From Croceicoccus sp. (lineage in GTDB: Bacteria > Pseudomonadota > Alphaproteobacteria > Sphingomonadales > Sphingomonadaceae), in contig NZMY01000014.1 of NCBI GenBank assembly GCA_002694745.1, positions 124,001 through 188,000 on the forward strand: 64,000 bases of DNA, given 5' to 3'. A program made the translations under genes and the position numbers. Shown piece by piece: positions 1 through 9,230 of the stretch. Every line of letters begins with the position of its first letter. Positions within the stretch are counted from its first letter, which is position 1. The notes under the pieces were generated by a model, which searched no databases, had not been told where the DNA came from, and saw nothing but the letters and a program-made list of their open reading frames with translations.

Positions 1-72
1 ATTCTCGCCCAGCCCGCTGCGAACCGCCGCCTGCTGCCATCCGCCTTGCGTCGGCGCGCCCGTCTCCAGCAT
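1..72 (-). CDS. Possible 5' end of a leftward gene, cut by the window edge
   Basis: The minus strand is open from an ATG at 72 to the left edge and reads MLETGAPTQGGWQQAAVRSG and on. The composition looks protein-like. The plus-strand frame over the same bases is arginine-rich and looks like an antisense shadow. If real, the gene diverges from the serine hydrolase at 188 and only about 24 codons are visible. No convincing ribosome site is seen, and the frame also stays open upstream of 72 without another ATG, so both the start and the gene are uncertain. No family is recognised. Confidence 0.3.
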   Translation of the reverse strand, partial: MLETGAPTQGGWQQAAVRSGLGEN

Positions 73-187
73 TGCGAATTCGGTGACCCGCGATCTGGCT
101 GGCTCCTGTTCCGCCTGAAGCGCAGGCGATGACAGCGGACCGGTCTGTGGTAGATATGGACCGACAGGATGCGCCGGGTGCGAGATC

Positions 188-1321
188 GTGCAGCGAAACA
201 AGCTTTGCCTGAATGCGGTCGCGGCGGCGATGCTGGCTGCGCTTGCCGCACCCGCTGCCGCCGATCCCGGCGGTGCCGCGCCGCCACTGGAAGACGCATC
301 TGCCCGCACTGCCGAGGTGATGCGGGCCGCGGGGCTTCCCGGCGAACTGGTCGTCACCGATGTCGCGGGGGCGGAGCGGTCGTTTGCATTCGGGCTGGCC
401 GACCGCGAAGCAGGGACCCCGAACAGGATCGGGCAGCCATGGATCTGGGCATCGGTCACCAAGCAGGTCACCGCCACGCTGGTGATGCAGGAGGTCGATC
501 GCGGCCGGATTTCCCTCGACGCCCCCGTCGGGAAATATCTTCCGGCGTTCGGGGGCAATCGGGAAATCACCATACGCGAATTGCTGCAGCACCGCTCCGG
601 CCTTCCCAATCCCTCCGCCGACGCGGCATCGGGGTTCTACACGCAATCCGGCGAACACATCACGGACCGGGGCCGCACCGCAGGTTTTTGCGCGGGCCCG
701 ACGGCCAAGGCAAACGGCGGTGACTGGGAATACAACAATTGCGATTACATGGTGCTGGGCGCCGTCCTCGAAGCCGTGACGGGTCTGGGCTATGACGCGC
801 TTGTGGAGGAGCGCCTCGTTCGGCCGCTGGGGCTGGACGGGCCGCATCTGGCCGTCGACGGGGCCGCCTGGGGCGGCGCTGCGGCAAGGGGGTATGGCGC
901 GTCCGGGCGGGTGGCCGAGATCAATGTCGCGACCGGCGGCGCTGCCGCGGCGCTGCTCGGCACCGCGCGCGATCTCGCTCGTCTCGACCGCGCATGGATG
1001 GGGGGCGGCCTGCTGTCGGCTGAGGCCCGCGACATGGCGTGGAAGGGCGATCCCGCGCTCGGCTTTATGGCGCTTGGCGTGTGGTCTTATCCGGCGGGAC
1101 TGAACGGATGCGCCGCGCCCGTGCATCTGGTCGAACGGCGCGGTGATTTTGGCGGGACCCAGGTTCGCAACGTGATCGCGCCATCGCTGGGCCGGGCCGT
1201 GGTGCTGTTCACCAACGATGCCTCGGCAGAATTCGGCGAGGTGTGGCAGGCCAAGGGCCTGACCTATGATCTGCTGTCGGCGGCCTTTTGCCCAGACCCT
1301 GCGAACTTGCGCGAAGACTGA
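188..1321 (+). CDS. Secreted serine hydrolase, beta-lactamase / penicillin-binding-protein-like family
   Basis: A 377-residue protein starting at a GTG. Residues 1-25 are a classic signal peptide (basic start, Ala/Leu core, cleavage near AAADP), so it should act in the periplasm or outside. The beta-lactamase-fold catalytic motif SxxK is SVTK at residues 89-92. The second motif is Y-x-N-like, in EYNNCDY near 181-187. A QHRSGLPN stretch near 134-141 is typical of class C-like serine hydrolases (EstB, DAP-like and related). The substrate cannot be told from sequence; members cleave esters, D-amino-acid peptides or beta-lactams. It stands alone, with 260 bases before the next gene. Confidence 0.85.
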   Translation: MQRNKLCLNAVAAAMLAALAAPAAADPGGAAPPLEDASARTAEVMRAAGLPGELVVTDVAGAERSFAFGLADREAGTPNRIGQPWIWASVTKQVTATLVMQEVDRGRISLDAPVGKYLPAFGGNREITIRELLQHRSGLPNPSADAASGFYTQSGEHITDRGRTAGFCAGPTAKANGGDWEYNNCDYMVLGAVLEAVTGLGYDALVEERLVRPLGLDGPHLAVDGAAWGGAAARGYGASGRVAEINVATGGAAAALLGTARDLARLDRAWMGGGLLSAEARDMAWKGDPALGFMALGVWSYPAGLNGCAAPVHLVERRGDFGGTQVRNVIAPSLGRAVVLFTNDASAEFGEVWQAKGLTYDLLSAAFCPDPANLRED

Positions 1322-1581
1322 CAAGCCGAAGTATCGCGGGCGATGACAGGCCCGTTTTACCCGCCCTTAACTTTGTTTCCGTAATGTCCGAAGCCAAGGC
1401 ATGGAGTGATTTGTTCTGCCGAACGGGATCGAACAGGCGCGATCAAGGAGAAGTTGAGAGTGTCTTTTTCAGGTCGCGCAGTGCATGATGCATGCCTGTT
1501 TACTATCGATACTGCATCGCCCGGGCGTGCATCGGTGTCGGGCAGCGCGACGAAGACGGCAGGGACCGGAGCTTTCGGGTG

Positions 1582-2421
1582 ATGAATTTCCTCGACAACT
1601 ATCTCGACAAGCTGATTTTCCTGGTCAGCGCGGCGTTGGTCTTCATTCCGCTCGAACGCGTGTTTCCGCGGGTCAGGCGGCAGGGCTGGATCCGCGACAA
1701 TCTCAAGCTCGACGTGATGTACATGTTGCTGGGGGCGGTTGCGATCATGCTGCTTTCGGCCATCTTCATCACCGTGGCGGTCGTCCTCCTCGGTCCGCTG
1801 GTGCCGGAATCGGCCCGGTCCTTCGTCCGCTCGCAGAATTTCGTGGTGCAGGCGCTGATGCTGATCGTCGCGGGGGATCTGTATTATTACTGGGCCCACC
1901 GGCTGTTTCATACCTTGCCGGTCCTGTGGAAGTTCCATGCCATTCATCATTCGATCGAGGACATGGACTGGATCGCGGCGCACCGCACGCATCCCGTCGA
2001 TACCGCGATCACGAATTCGGGCGCGTTCATCATTGCGCTGCTGTTCGATTTCGGCGCTTTGGCGATCCTGATCTTTGGCGTTCAGTTTTCATGGCATTCG
2101 CTGCTGAAGCATTCGAACGTGTCGGTAAGCTGGGGACCTCTGCGCTGGCTGTATCTGACGCCGACCTTCCATCACTGGCATCACGCCAATGTCGAAGAGG
2201 CCTATGACAAGAACTTTGCCGGCCAGCTTCCCGTCTGGGATCTTGTGTTCGGCACCGCCATCATGAAGCAGGACGAGGGCCCGGACAGATATGGCGTGAA
2301 CGACCCGGTGCCGAGGACCTTTCTGGGGTCGCTGGCCTATCCCTTCAAGCCCCGGCAGACCGGCCGGGAAGAGGCGGAGCCGGCCGATGCCGTCGTGCCC
2401 GGAAACGCGGTCGCGGATTGA
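1582..2421 (+). CDS. Sterol desaturase / fatty acid hydroxylase family membrane protein
   Basis: A 279-residue integral membrane protein. Several hydrophobic segments (about 10-25, 45-75, 85-100 and 145-170) surround the histidine clusters that hold a di-iron centre in this superfamily: HRLFH at 106-110, HAIHH at 119-123, HRTH at 134-137 and HHWHH at 197-201. Such enzymes use O2 to hydroxylate or desaturate lipids, carotenoids or sterols; the actual substrate is not evident. The frame opens earlier, at 1492, but the ATG at 1582 follows an AGGGACCGGA stretch and begins the conserved part, so it is preferred. The 3' end precedes the methyltransferase ATG at 2507 by 85 bases. Confidence 0.85.
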   Translation: MNFLDNYLDKLIFLVSAALVFIPLERVFPRVRRQGWIRDNLKLDVMYMLLGAVAIMLLSAIFITVAVVLLGPLVPESARSFVRSQNFVVQALMLIVAGDLYYYWAHRLFHTLPVLWKFHAIHHSIEDMDWIAAHRTHPVDTAITNSGAFIIALLFDFGALAILIFGVQFSWHSLLKHSNVSVSWGPLRWLYLTPTFHHWHHANVEEAYDKNFAGQLPVWDLVFGTAIMKQDEGPDRYGVNDPVPRTFLGSLAYPFKPRQTGREEAEPADAVVPGNAVAD

Positions 2422-2506
2422 CGCGAACGGCGGCCTTCGCACGCATGATTTCGCACCCAATCCCCATGTGCCATGCACCGGCGAGCAACGAGAGTGGTTT
2501 TCACCG

Positions 2507-3379
2507 ATGATGCAGGAAAACGCCGCCGGGTTTGAGCCGGAACTCGAACAGGCCTGCTGTCCGATGTGCGAAAGCGCGAAGAGCGAGCCGACGCCCTACG
2601 GGAAGGCGCCGTTCGCCCTGCGGCGATGCAGCGACTGCCGCCTATGGTTCCTCAGCCCGCGGCTGCCCGAGCCCGAGATGATGCGCTATTATGCCGGGCA
2701 GGGCTATTTCCAGTCCGAAGGGCAGGGCATCGGCTATTCGGGCTACGAAGAACAGGCAGACGCCCTCAGGCAAACCTTCGCCCTGCTGATGCGGACGCTG
2801 GACCGGGCGGGTGCGGCGCGCGGCGATCTGCTGGAGGTCGGGGCGGGTCTTGGCTATCTGCTTTCCGAGGCGGGCGATTACTTCGACACCGTGAGCGGCG
2901 TGGAGATGTCGGCAGGGGCGCGGGCGAAAGCGGCGCAGGTTTCGGGCGCAACGCTTTATGAAAGCCTGGATGATCTGGATCCATCGCAGACATTCGACTG
3001 CATTGTCGCGACCCATGTGATCGAGCATGTCTATGACCCGGTCGGCTTTGCCACACGTTTGAAGCAGCATCTTGCGCCGGGCGGTGTGCTGGTACTGGCC
3101 GCGCCGCACATGGGCAGCGTCTTTCGCAAGGCGATGGGCAACCGCTGGCCGTCCTTCAAATATCCCGAGCATGTCGCCTTCTACGATGAGGACACGCTGC
3201 GTTCGCTGTTCGAGCGGGCAGGCTTTGGGCAGGTGACGCGGCTGCCCTATCCGCACGCCTTTCCGCTTTCGCTGATCCTGAACAAGCTTGGCCTTCCGGC
3301 ACCGCGCTGGACGGCACGGTTCAATCTCAAGCTGCCTGCAACGACGGTGTGCTACATGGGCAGACGAGGTGTCTCATGA
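2507..3379 (+). CDS. Class I SAM-dependent methyltransferase with N-terminal zinc-ribbon-like motif
   Basis: A 290-residue protein from the first ATG of an ATGATG pair; the frame is open from 2387 but the upstream part looks non-coding. The N-terminus holds two Cys pairs, C18-PM-C21 and C41-SD-C44, a likely zinc site seen in methyltransferases of polysaccharide clusters. The SAM motif I is LEVGAGLGYL. Later motifs include THVIEHVYDP and the AAPH strand. It is followed by a polyprenyl-phosphate-type glycosyltransferase with an ATGA overlap at 3376-3379, so the two are probably translationally coupled and work on the same envelope glycan or glycolipid. The methyl acceptor is unknown. Confidence 0.8.
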   Translation: MMQENAAGFEPELEQACCPMCESAKSEPTPYGKAPFALRRCSDCRLWFLSPRLPEPEMMRYYAGQGYFQSEGQGIGYSGYEEQADALRQTFALLMRTLDRAGAARGDLLEVGAGLGYLLSEAGDYFDTVSGVEMSAGARAKAAQVSGATLYESLDDLDPSQTFDCIVATHVIEHVYDPVGFATRLKQHLAPGGVLVLAAPHMGSVFRKAMGNRWPSFKYPEHVAFYDEDTLRSLFERAGFGQVTRLPYPHAFPLSLILNKLGLPAPRWTARFNLKLPATTVCYMGRRGVS

Positions 3380-4422
3380 ATAATCCTGCGCCTTTCCTTT
3401 CGCTGGTCATCCCCGCCTATCGCGAGGCCGAGGGCCTGAAGGCCGCGTTCGAAATCATCCGGCAGCACACCGAGCCGCTGGCGCGGTGGGAATATATCAT
3501 CGTGGACGATGGCTCGACCGACGATACGTGGAAGGTGATCGAGCAGCTGGCGACCGCGCACAAGGAGGTCGTCGGCCTTTCCCTGTCGCGGAATTTCGGC
3601 AAGGAGGGGGCCATCGCGGCGGGGCTGTCCGCTGCGAAGGGCGATGCGGTCGTCGTCATGGATGCCGACCTGCAGCATCCGCCGCAACTGATCGGGAAAA
3701 TGATCGAGCTTTGGCGCGGCGGGGCCGAAGTGGTGAATACGCACAAGAGCTCGCGCGGCAAGGAAGGCAGCCTCAAGCGCTGGCTGGTGCATTGCTATTT
3801 CGGCTTCTTCTCGCGGCTGGCAGGCATGGAGATCGGCAATGCCGCCGACTTCAAGCTGCTCGACCGGTCGGTCGTCGATTGCATGAAGAAACTGCCCGAA
3901 CGCACCCGGTTCTTCCGGGGGCTGGTGGCTTGGGTGGGGTTCCGTCAGGAGACCATCGCATTCGACGTCGCGGCGCGCGAGATCGGCACGGGCAAATGGT
4001 CGTTCACCAGGCTGGCGCGGCTGGCGATCGAATCGATCATGGTCTTCAGCAGCCTGCCGATGCAACTGATGACTCTGGTCGGGGGGCTGTTCGCCCTTCT
4101 GGCGGTCGGCCTCTCTATCCGAACCGTGTGGCTGCTGTGGACCGGGCAGGCCCTGCCGGGGTTCGCCACGGTCATCCTGCTGCTGATCGTGATCGGATCG
4201 ATCCTGATGATCGGACTGGGGATCATCGGCATGTATCTCGCCAAGATCTATGACGAGGTGAAATCCCGCCCCGGCTTCATCGTCCGGGAGGTCGCGTCGG
4301 CGCATGACCCTGCGACAATCATTCCGGCGCAGGATAGCGATACAGTTCGAACGATCCCAGCCGCTGTGGCGCAGGCGAGCGTGCCTGAACGGCCTTCAAA
4401 AGCTCTGCGCCTTGCGGAGTGA
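3376..4422 (+). CDS. Glycosyltransferase family 2, polyprenyl-phosphate (GtrB/ArnC/DPM1-like)
   Basis: A 348-residue protein. The GT-A domain comes first: VDDGSTDD at 43-50 binds the nucleotide sugar and DADLQHPP at 96-103 is the DxD metal region with the LQHPP extension typical of dolichol- or undecaprenyl-phosphate sugar transferases. Two C-terminal membrane segments follow, at about 225-255 and 260-295. The family moves a sugar from UDP/GDP to a polyprenyl phosphate at the inner membrane, feeding GT-C enzymes such as the convergent gene at 4319-5992. ATG 3376 is fixed by the ATGA overlap with the methyltransferase. Its last 34 codons lie antisense to the 3' end of that GT-C-like gene. Confidence 0.88.
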   Translation: MNNPAPFLSLVIPAYREAEGLKAAFEIIRQHTEPLARWEYIIVDDGSTDDTWKVIEQLATAHKEVVGLSLSRNFGKEGAIAAGLSAAKGDAVVVMDADLQHPPQLIGKMIELWRGGAEVVNTHKSSRGKEGSLKRWLVHCYFGFFSRLAGMEIGNAADFKLLDRSVVDCMKKLPERTRFFRGLVAWVGFRQETIAFDVAAREIGTGKWSFTRLARLAIESIMVFSSLPMQLMTLVGGLFALLAVGLSIRTVWLLWTGQALPGFATVILLLIVIGSILMIGLGIIGMYLAKIYDEVKSRPGFIVREVASAHDPATIIPAQDSDTVRTIPAAVAQASVPERPSKALRLAE

Positions 4423-5992
4423 GATATTTGTCGTTCGGCTTGTGGACGACGAATAGCGGGGCGGCCTTATCCAGCGCGGCGATGGCCGCTTCGACATCTG
4501 CCGCAGTCTTGAGGCCCAGCTGGGTGCCGTAATAGGGCACCGGGGACCGGCGGGCCGTCATGAAATTGATCTCGGGGTTCATCTGGACGGTCATCAGGGC
4601 TTCGTCCGCGCCGGAACCGCGTTCTATCGCCTCGATGATCTGCGCATATTCCGCGCGGCTGTCCTCGCCGATGCGGAGCGAGACCCGTGGCAGGTCGCTG
4701 GCGACATATGGCTCATAGGCTTCGCTTGCGACGATACTCGCCAGACTGCGATCGATCGGCCGCGCCGCCTGAAACAACACGGCCCATGCCGACAGGGCCG
4801 CAACACCGGCGAGCACGGCAGGCCGGTTCGACAGACTGATAAGCGCGAGGATGGCGGGAGCGACGGCCATCATCAGATACACCGGGATCTGGTAATGAAG
4901 CGCGCTGCACGCCCAGACCGCCGCCAGCATGACCTTCGGAGACAGGGACAACCCGTCGCGCAATCTGACGACGGCGAGGATCCCCACCACCGGGAAGATC
5001 AGCAGCAGCGCCGTCCAGGCGGTGCCGGATATCGCGCCGACGATGCCGGTCCGGAACAGGTTTGCCAGCGCCAGCACGAGTATATCGGAGTAGCTGCGCG
5101 CCGATATGAAGTCCTGATTGTTGATGACGAGCGCAGAGAACAGGATGTCGTGTAGCCAGTCGCCAAATGCCCCGACCATCGCCATGAACAGCGCGACCGG
5201 AAGGCCCGCCAGCAGGAACCCCGCGCCCAGCAAGAGGGCAAGCCTGAAAAACCCGCCCCAGTTCAGGCGAGCCCTGAACGTCAGGATGGCGAGCAGCGCC
5301 AGCGGCCAGATCCCGATCAAAAGCAGGCCGAACAGATGACCCTTGGACATGACATAGGCCGCGAGACCGAGCAGAGGCACGCCGCCCAAAATGAGGGCCG
5401 GAACGCGGCTGGCCGATCTGTCGTCCCTGCACTCGGACAGCAGGACTGCGATCAGTCCGATGGCGAGAAAGACCCCGCTCAATTGCCGGGTGAAGAAGGC
5501 GATACCGACGATGAAGCCGGCCAATAGCAGGCGCGAGGCCGATCCGGCCTGCCTCTTGGTCAGGCAGAGCGCAAGCGCGAAAAACGCAGCCAGCGCGTGC
5601 CAGTTGGCGCTGGGGTTGAGGAACTGGATGAAGGAAAAGGCGGTCACGGCAAAAGCGCCGATGAATGCGGCCATGTTGCCCTGCGGCCTGAGCAGCCAGA
5701 GCGCGGCTGCGCCCTGCAGCAGCGTCAGCACGACCAGCGGATAGCGCAGGCTGAGCAGATCCTCGCCGAAAACGAAAAAGGCGAGGATGTTGAGGAGATT
5801 GCCATAGCCCGGATGAATATCGATCAGATCCCTGTGGATCGTGTCGCCGGCCAGGAAACGCTGTGCGACATAGGCATAGACACCCTCGTCCGGGCCCCAC
5901 CAGAACTGGTCGTGGAAATGGAACAGGATCAGGCCGCTGAGCAGCAGCCAGAGAAAGCCCAGCCCTGCAAAACCCATCGTATCGCGCTGCAT
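4319..5992 (-). CDS. Multi-pass membrane protein, GT-C / ArnT-PMT-like glycosyltransferase candidate
   Basis: A 557-residue protein with about ten or more hydrophobic segments. The first outside loop contains WWGPDEGVYAYVAQRFLAGD (residues about 32-51); an acidic pair after the first membrane segment is the hallmark of GT39/GT83 and related GT-C enzymes that take sugar from a polyprenyl phosphate. A C-terminal soluble part of about 130 residues follows the membrane region. ATG 5992 overlaps the TGA of the upstream flippase-like gene (TGATG), so the two are probably co-translated; a GTG directly before it is an alternative. The 3' end overlaps the GT2 gene head-on by 104 bases. Acceptor unknown. 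Confidence 0.72.
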   Translation of the reverse strand: MQRDTMGFAGLGFLWLLLSGLILFHFHDQFWWGPDEGVYAYVAQRFLAGDTIHRDLIDIHPGYGNLLNILAFFVFGEDLLSLRYPLVVLTLLQGAAALWLLRPQGNMAAFIGAFAVTAFSFIQFLNPSANWHALAAFFALALCLTKRQAGSASRLLLAGFIVGIAFFTRQLSGVFLAIGLIAVLLSECRDDRSASRVPALILGGVPLLGLAAYVMSKGHLFGLLLIGIWPLALLAILTFRARLNWGGFFRLALLLGAGFLLAGLPVALFMAMVGAFGDWLHDILFSALVINNQDFISARSYSDILVLALANLFRTGIVGAISGTAWTALLLIFPVVGILAVVRLRDGLSLSPKVMLAAVWACSALHYQIPVYLMMAVAPAILALISLSNRPAVLAGVAALSAWAVLFQAARPIDRSLASIVASEAYEPYVASDLPRVSLRIGEDSRAEYAQIIEAIERGSGADEALMTVQMNPEINFMTARRSPVPYYGTQLGLKTAADVEAAIAALDKAAPLFVVHKPNDKYLTPQGAELLKAVQARSPAPQRLGSFELYRYPAPE

Positions 5993-6894
5993 CACGATGC
6001 TCTCTCGGCCAAGAGCGTGAGTATGGCCAGTCCGACCAGTGTCGCCGCCACCTGCGTCAGCCCGAACATGATCGACATGGCGACGGCGATATTCTCATCG
6101 ATGCCGATCAGGGGCAGGCTGACCATGGCGGCCAGCTCCCGGCTTCCCCAGCCGCCGATGGAAACCGGCATGGCGGCTGCGAGCAGAAGGGCTGGAAACA
6201 CCGCCAGCAACGCAAGCGGGGAAACGAACTCGCCCGCCGAGTGAAGCAGCAGATAGGCGATCGCGGTCGCCGCAACATGTCCCACCAGCGAGAGGCCGAG
6301 AAGCGAGCCCACGAACTTGCCGAGGCTGCGCGTGCTGCCCGCAGCAGGGAGGAAGACATAGAGCGCGACCGACAGCGCGGCAGCCAGCAGCACAGCCATG
6401 ATGGCCAGTCCGTCCGGGACGAGCGATGGCGCGGCAAGCGCGCCGGTGGCAGCCGCCAGCGCCAGTGCCACCAGACCCGCCAACCGGTCCGAAATGCCGA
6501 TATTGACCGCCAGCCTTGTGTCCACGCCATGCTTTCGTATCAGCCAGACCCTGCCCGCATCTCCCAACAACCCGGTCGGCAGCAGCAGATTGGCAAGCGT
6601 GGCGCCGAACGTCATCCGGCAGACAATGAGGGCGAAGAGACCGGCGAAGCCCTGTCCTTGGAAAAGCACGATGAACCGCCACGACAGCAGAACCACGATC
6701 GCAATATGCAGCGCGACGGCTGCCGCGATGGCAGGCACCGAGAATTCCGACATCGCATCCAGCACCTTTGCGGTGTCGATCTGCGAGATGATGATCGCCA
6801 GCAATCCGATGAAGCTGGCGATCTGGACGAGAGGGATGACGGGACTGCGCTTTTTCGGCTGGATGGCGGGATCGGATTGTCGAACCACATTCAT
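5992..6894 (-). CDS. Lysylphosphatidylglycerol synthase TM-region-like (UPF0104/YbhN) membrane protein
   Basis: A 300-residue integral membrane protein with about eight hydrophobic segments. It matches the flippase-like half of MprF, found as stand-alone proteins near glycolipid and hopanoid genes. Diagnostic stretches are MTFGATLANLLLPTGLLGDAGR-type sequence near 95-115 and a GGWGSREL motif near the C-terminus. The preferred start is ATG 6894, behind GGTGAG with good spacing; the frame continues to 6921. It starts a two-gene minus-strand unit with the GT-C-like gene (1-base TGATG overlap), which suggests a role in lipid-linked sugar handling. Direct substrate evidence is lacking. Confidence 0.8.
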   Translation of the reverse strand: MNVVRQSDPAIQPKKRSPVIPLVQIASFIGLLAIIISQIDTAKVLDAMSEFSVPAIAAAVALHIAIVVLLSWRFIVLFQGQGFAGLFALIVCRMTFGATLANLLLPTGLLGDAGRVWLIRKHGVDTRLAVNIGISDRLAGLVALALAAATGALAAPSLVPDGLAIMAVLLAAALSVALYVFLPAAGSTRSLGKFVGSLLGLSLVGHVAATAIAYLLLHSAGEFVSPLALLAVFPALLLAAAMPVSIGGWGSRELAAMVSLPLIGIDENIAVAMSIMFGLTQVAATLVGLAILTLLAERAS

Positions 6895-7055
6895 AGAGCT
6901 CACCGATCCACATGCGTGCAACCCGGGCAGTGCCCGGTGTCCAAATCCGCGGGGCTTAGTCTAGTAGCACGACCCGATTTACAATCCGATAATCAGCATG
7001 TCGCGGGCGGAACCCGCGCGTTGAAACAGGCTTGCGACCGCACCGATGGAACCCG

Positions 7056-8879
7056 TCATTCCACCGTGACGGATTTGGCCAGGTTGCGCGGCTGGTCGAC
7101 GTCGGTGCCCTTGGCCACCGCCACGTGATAGGCGAGGAGCTGGACCGGAACGGCGTAGACCAGAGGCGCGATCAGCGGGTGGACCTTGGGCATTTCGATC
7201 GTGGCGAGACAGCCTTCGCCCGCTTCGGCAAGACCTTCGGCATCGCTGATCAGCACGATCTTGCCGCCGCGCGCGCGAACCTCCTGCATGTTGGACACGG
7301 TCTTTTCGAACAGCGGGCCCGACGGGGCGAGGACGACCACGGGGACAAGATCGTCGATCAGCGCGATGGGGCCGTGCTTCATCTCGCCGCTGGCATAGCC
7401 TTCGGCATGGATATAGCTGATTTCCTTGAGCTTGAGCGCGCCTTCCAGCGCGAGCGGATAATCCGGTCCGCGGCCCATGTAGAGCACGTCGCGCGCGGGC
7501 GCGATCAGATGCGCCATGGCGGCGATGTCCTCGTCATGGTTCAGCGCTTCGTTGAGGCAGGCGGGCGCTTCCAGCAGATGATCGACGATGGCGCGTTCTT
7601 CCGCCTCGCTCAGCCGGCCCTTCTTGACCGCGAAATGCGCGGCGAGCGCGGCCAGTACGGCAAGCTGGCAGGTGAACGCCTTGGTCGAGGCGACGCCGAT
7701 CTCGGGCCCCGCGTGGGTCGGCAGCAACAGGTCTGCCTCACGCGCCATGGAGCTTGTCGGCACGTTGACGACGACCGCGATGGTCTGCCCTGCCTGCTTG
7801 CAATGGCGCAGCGCCGCCAGCGTGTCGGCGGTCTCGCCGCTTTGCGAGATGAACAGCGACAGCCCGCCGGGTTCCAGCACCGGGTCGCGGTAGCGGAATT
7901 CGGAGGCCACATCGATGTCGACGGGCACGCGGGCGAACGTCTCAAACCAGTATTTCGCGACCATGCCGGCGTAGTAGCTCGTCCCGCAGGCGACGATGGT
8001 GACGCGGTCGATGCGGCTGATGTCGAAATCGATCTGCGGCAAAGCGACGGTGCGTTCCAGCTGGCGGATATAGCTGCGCAGGGTCTGCGCCACCACGGTC
8101 GGCTGCTCGAAGATCTCCTTCTGCATGAAGTGGCGGTAATTGCCCTTCTCGATCGCGACGGCGCTGGCGCCCGACTTGACCACGGGGCGTTCGACCGGGT
8201 TACCATCGGCGTCGAAAATCTGCGCACCATCGCGCGTGACGATCGTGAAGTCGCCTTCTTCCAGATAGGTGATATCCTGCGTCAGCGGAGCCAGCGCCAA
8301 GGCGTCGGAGCCGAGAAAGGTCTCACCGTCGCCGAAGCCGACCACCAGCGGAGAGCCCAGCCGCGCGCCGATCAGCATGTCGGGATGCTGGCGAAACGCC
8401 ACAGCCAGCGCGAAGGCGCCGCGCAGCATGGGCAGGACCTCGCGCACCGCTTCCTCTGGCGTCATGCCCTGTTCGATGCGGCTGGACAGCAGATGGACGA
8501 CGACTTCGCTGTCGGTCTCGCTTTCGAACTGGCGGCCCTGCGCGATCAGTTCCTCGCGCAGGGGGCGGAAATTCTCGATGATGCCGTTGTGGACCAGCGC
8601 GACCTCGGCAGTGGCGTGTGGGTGGGCATTCGCCTCGGTCGGCGCGCCATGCGTGGCCCAGCGGGTGTGCGCGATGCCGACATCGCCGGGGGCGGGGCGG
8701 GCCGCGACTTCGCGGGCCAGATTGGCGAGCTTGCCCTCGGCCCGGCGGCGCACCAGCGTATGATCGCTGATGGTGCAAAGCCCCGCGCTGTCATAGCCGC
8801 GATATTCCATGCGGCGCAGCCCGTCGACCAGCCGCTCCGCCACGGGCTCTGCGCCCACGATGCCGATGATACCGCACAT
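7056..8879 (-). CDS. glmS: Glutamine--fructose-6-phosphate aminotransferase (isomerizing)
   Basis: A 607-residue protein of normal GlmS length. It begins MCGIIGIVG, so Cys2 becomes the N-terminal nucleophile of the class II glutamine amidotransferase half. Further glutaminase motifs are RMEYRGYDSAG, HTRWATHG and HNGIIEN. The isomerase half has two SIS domains with CGTSYYAG and SQSGETADT, and the C-terminus ends PRNLAKSVTVE as usual. It makes glucosamine-6-phosphate for peptidoglycan and LPS. It lies downstream of glmU with one small gene between, probably in one transcription unit. No glmS ribozyme is expected in this phylum and none was seen. Confidence 0.98.
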   Translation of the reverse strand: MCGIIGIVGAEPVAERLVDGLRRMEYRGYDSAGLCTISDHTLVRRRAEGKLANLAREVAARPAPGDVGIAHTRWATHGAPTEANAHPHATAEVALVHNGIIENFRPLREELIAQGRQFESETDSEVVVHLLSSRIEQGMTPEEAVREVLPMLRGAFALAVAFRQHPDMLIGARLGSPLVVGFGDGETFLGSDALALAPLTQDITYLEEGDFTIVTRDGAQIFDADGNPVERPVVKSGASAVAIEKGNYRHFMQKEIFEQPTVVAQTLRSYIRQLERTVALPQIDFDISRIDRVTIVACGTSYYAGMVAKYWFETFARVPVDIDVASEFRYRDPVLEPGGLSLFISQSGETADTLAALRHCKQAGQTIAVVVNVPTSSMAREADLLLPTHAGPEIGVASTKAFTCQLAVLAALAAHFAVKKGRLSEAEERAIVDHLLEAPACLNEALNHDEDIAAMAHLIAPARDVLYMGRGPDYPLALEGALKLKEISYIHAEGYASGEMKHGPIALIDDLVPVVVLAPSGPLFEKTVSNMQEVRARGGKIVLISDAEGLAEAGEGCLATIEMPKVHPLIAPLVYAVPVQLLAYHVAVAKGTDVDQPRNLAKSVTVE

Positions 8880-8903
8880 TGAACTTCTGTTCCTTCTGGC
8901 CCG

Positions 8904-9230
8904 TCAGTGCGGGAAATTGGTGTCGACGAAATGGCGCGTGAATTCGCGCGGATCGGGCTGCTTGCCGTTCGCCTGCAGGAACTTGACGCGGCCCTTGTCC
9001 CACACTTCGCGAATGGCCCTGTCCATGCCGGGGCGGAAGTTCATTCGCCGCTCAACGATGGAGCGCCAGCTGCCGGTCTGGCCGAACGCCTTGTGGAACT
9101 GCGGTTCCATCGATGTCAGCGTGCTGTCGGCCACCGGGTCCAGATTGCCGGTCGCCGCCAGCACATAGGCATCGAGCAGGCGCAGGAACGGCTTGTTGTC
9201 GTACCTTGTATTTGGCGCAGGCGTCGTCAC
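8904..9230 (-). CDS. Conserved small protein between glmU and glmS, function unknown
   Basis: A 108-residue soluble protein rich in charged and aromatic residues, with no signal peptide or membrane segment and no motif I can assign. Its ATG overlaps the glmU stop (ATGA, 9227-9230), so translation is probably coupled, and glmS starts 24 bases after it ends. The tight placement between two hexosamine-synthesis genes suggests a related or co-regulated role, but that is inference from position only. Confidence 0.75.
   Translation of the reverse strand: MTTPAPNTRYDNKPFLRLLDAYVLAATGNLDPVADSTLTSMEPQFHKAFGQTGSWRSIVERRMNFRPGMDRAIREVWDKGRVKFLQANGKQPDPREFTRHFVDTNFPH

Noticed and set aside
7032-8882. 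Long plus-strand frame of 616 codons over glmS
   Set aside because: Antisense shadow: arginine/histidine/aspartate-rich translation with no family motif, while the minus strand is an unmistakable GlmS.
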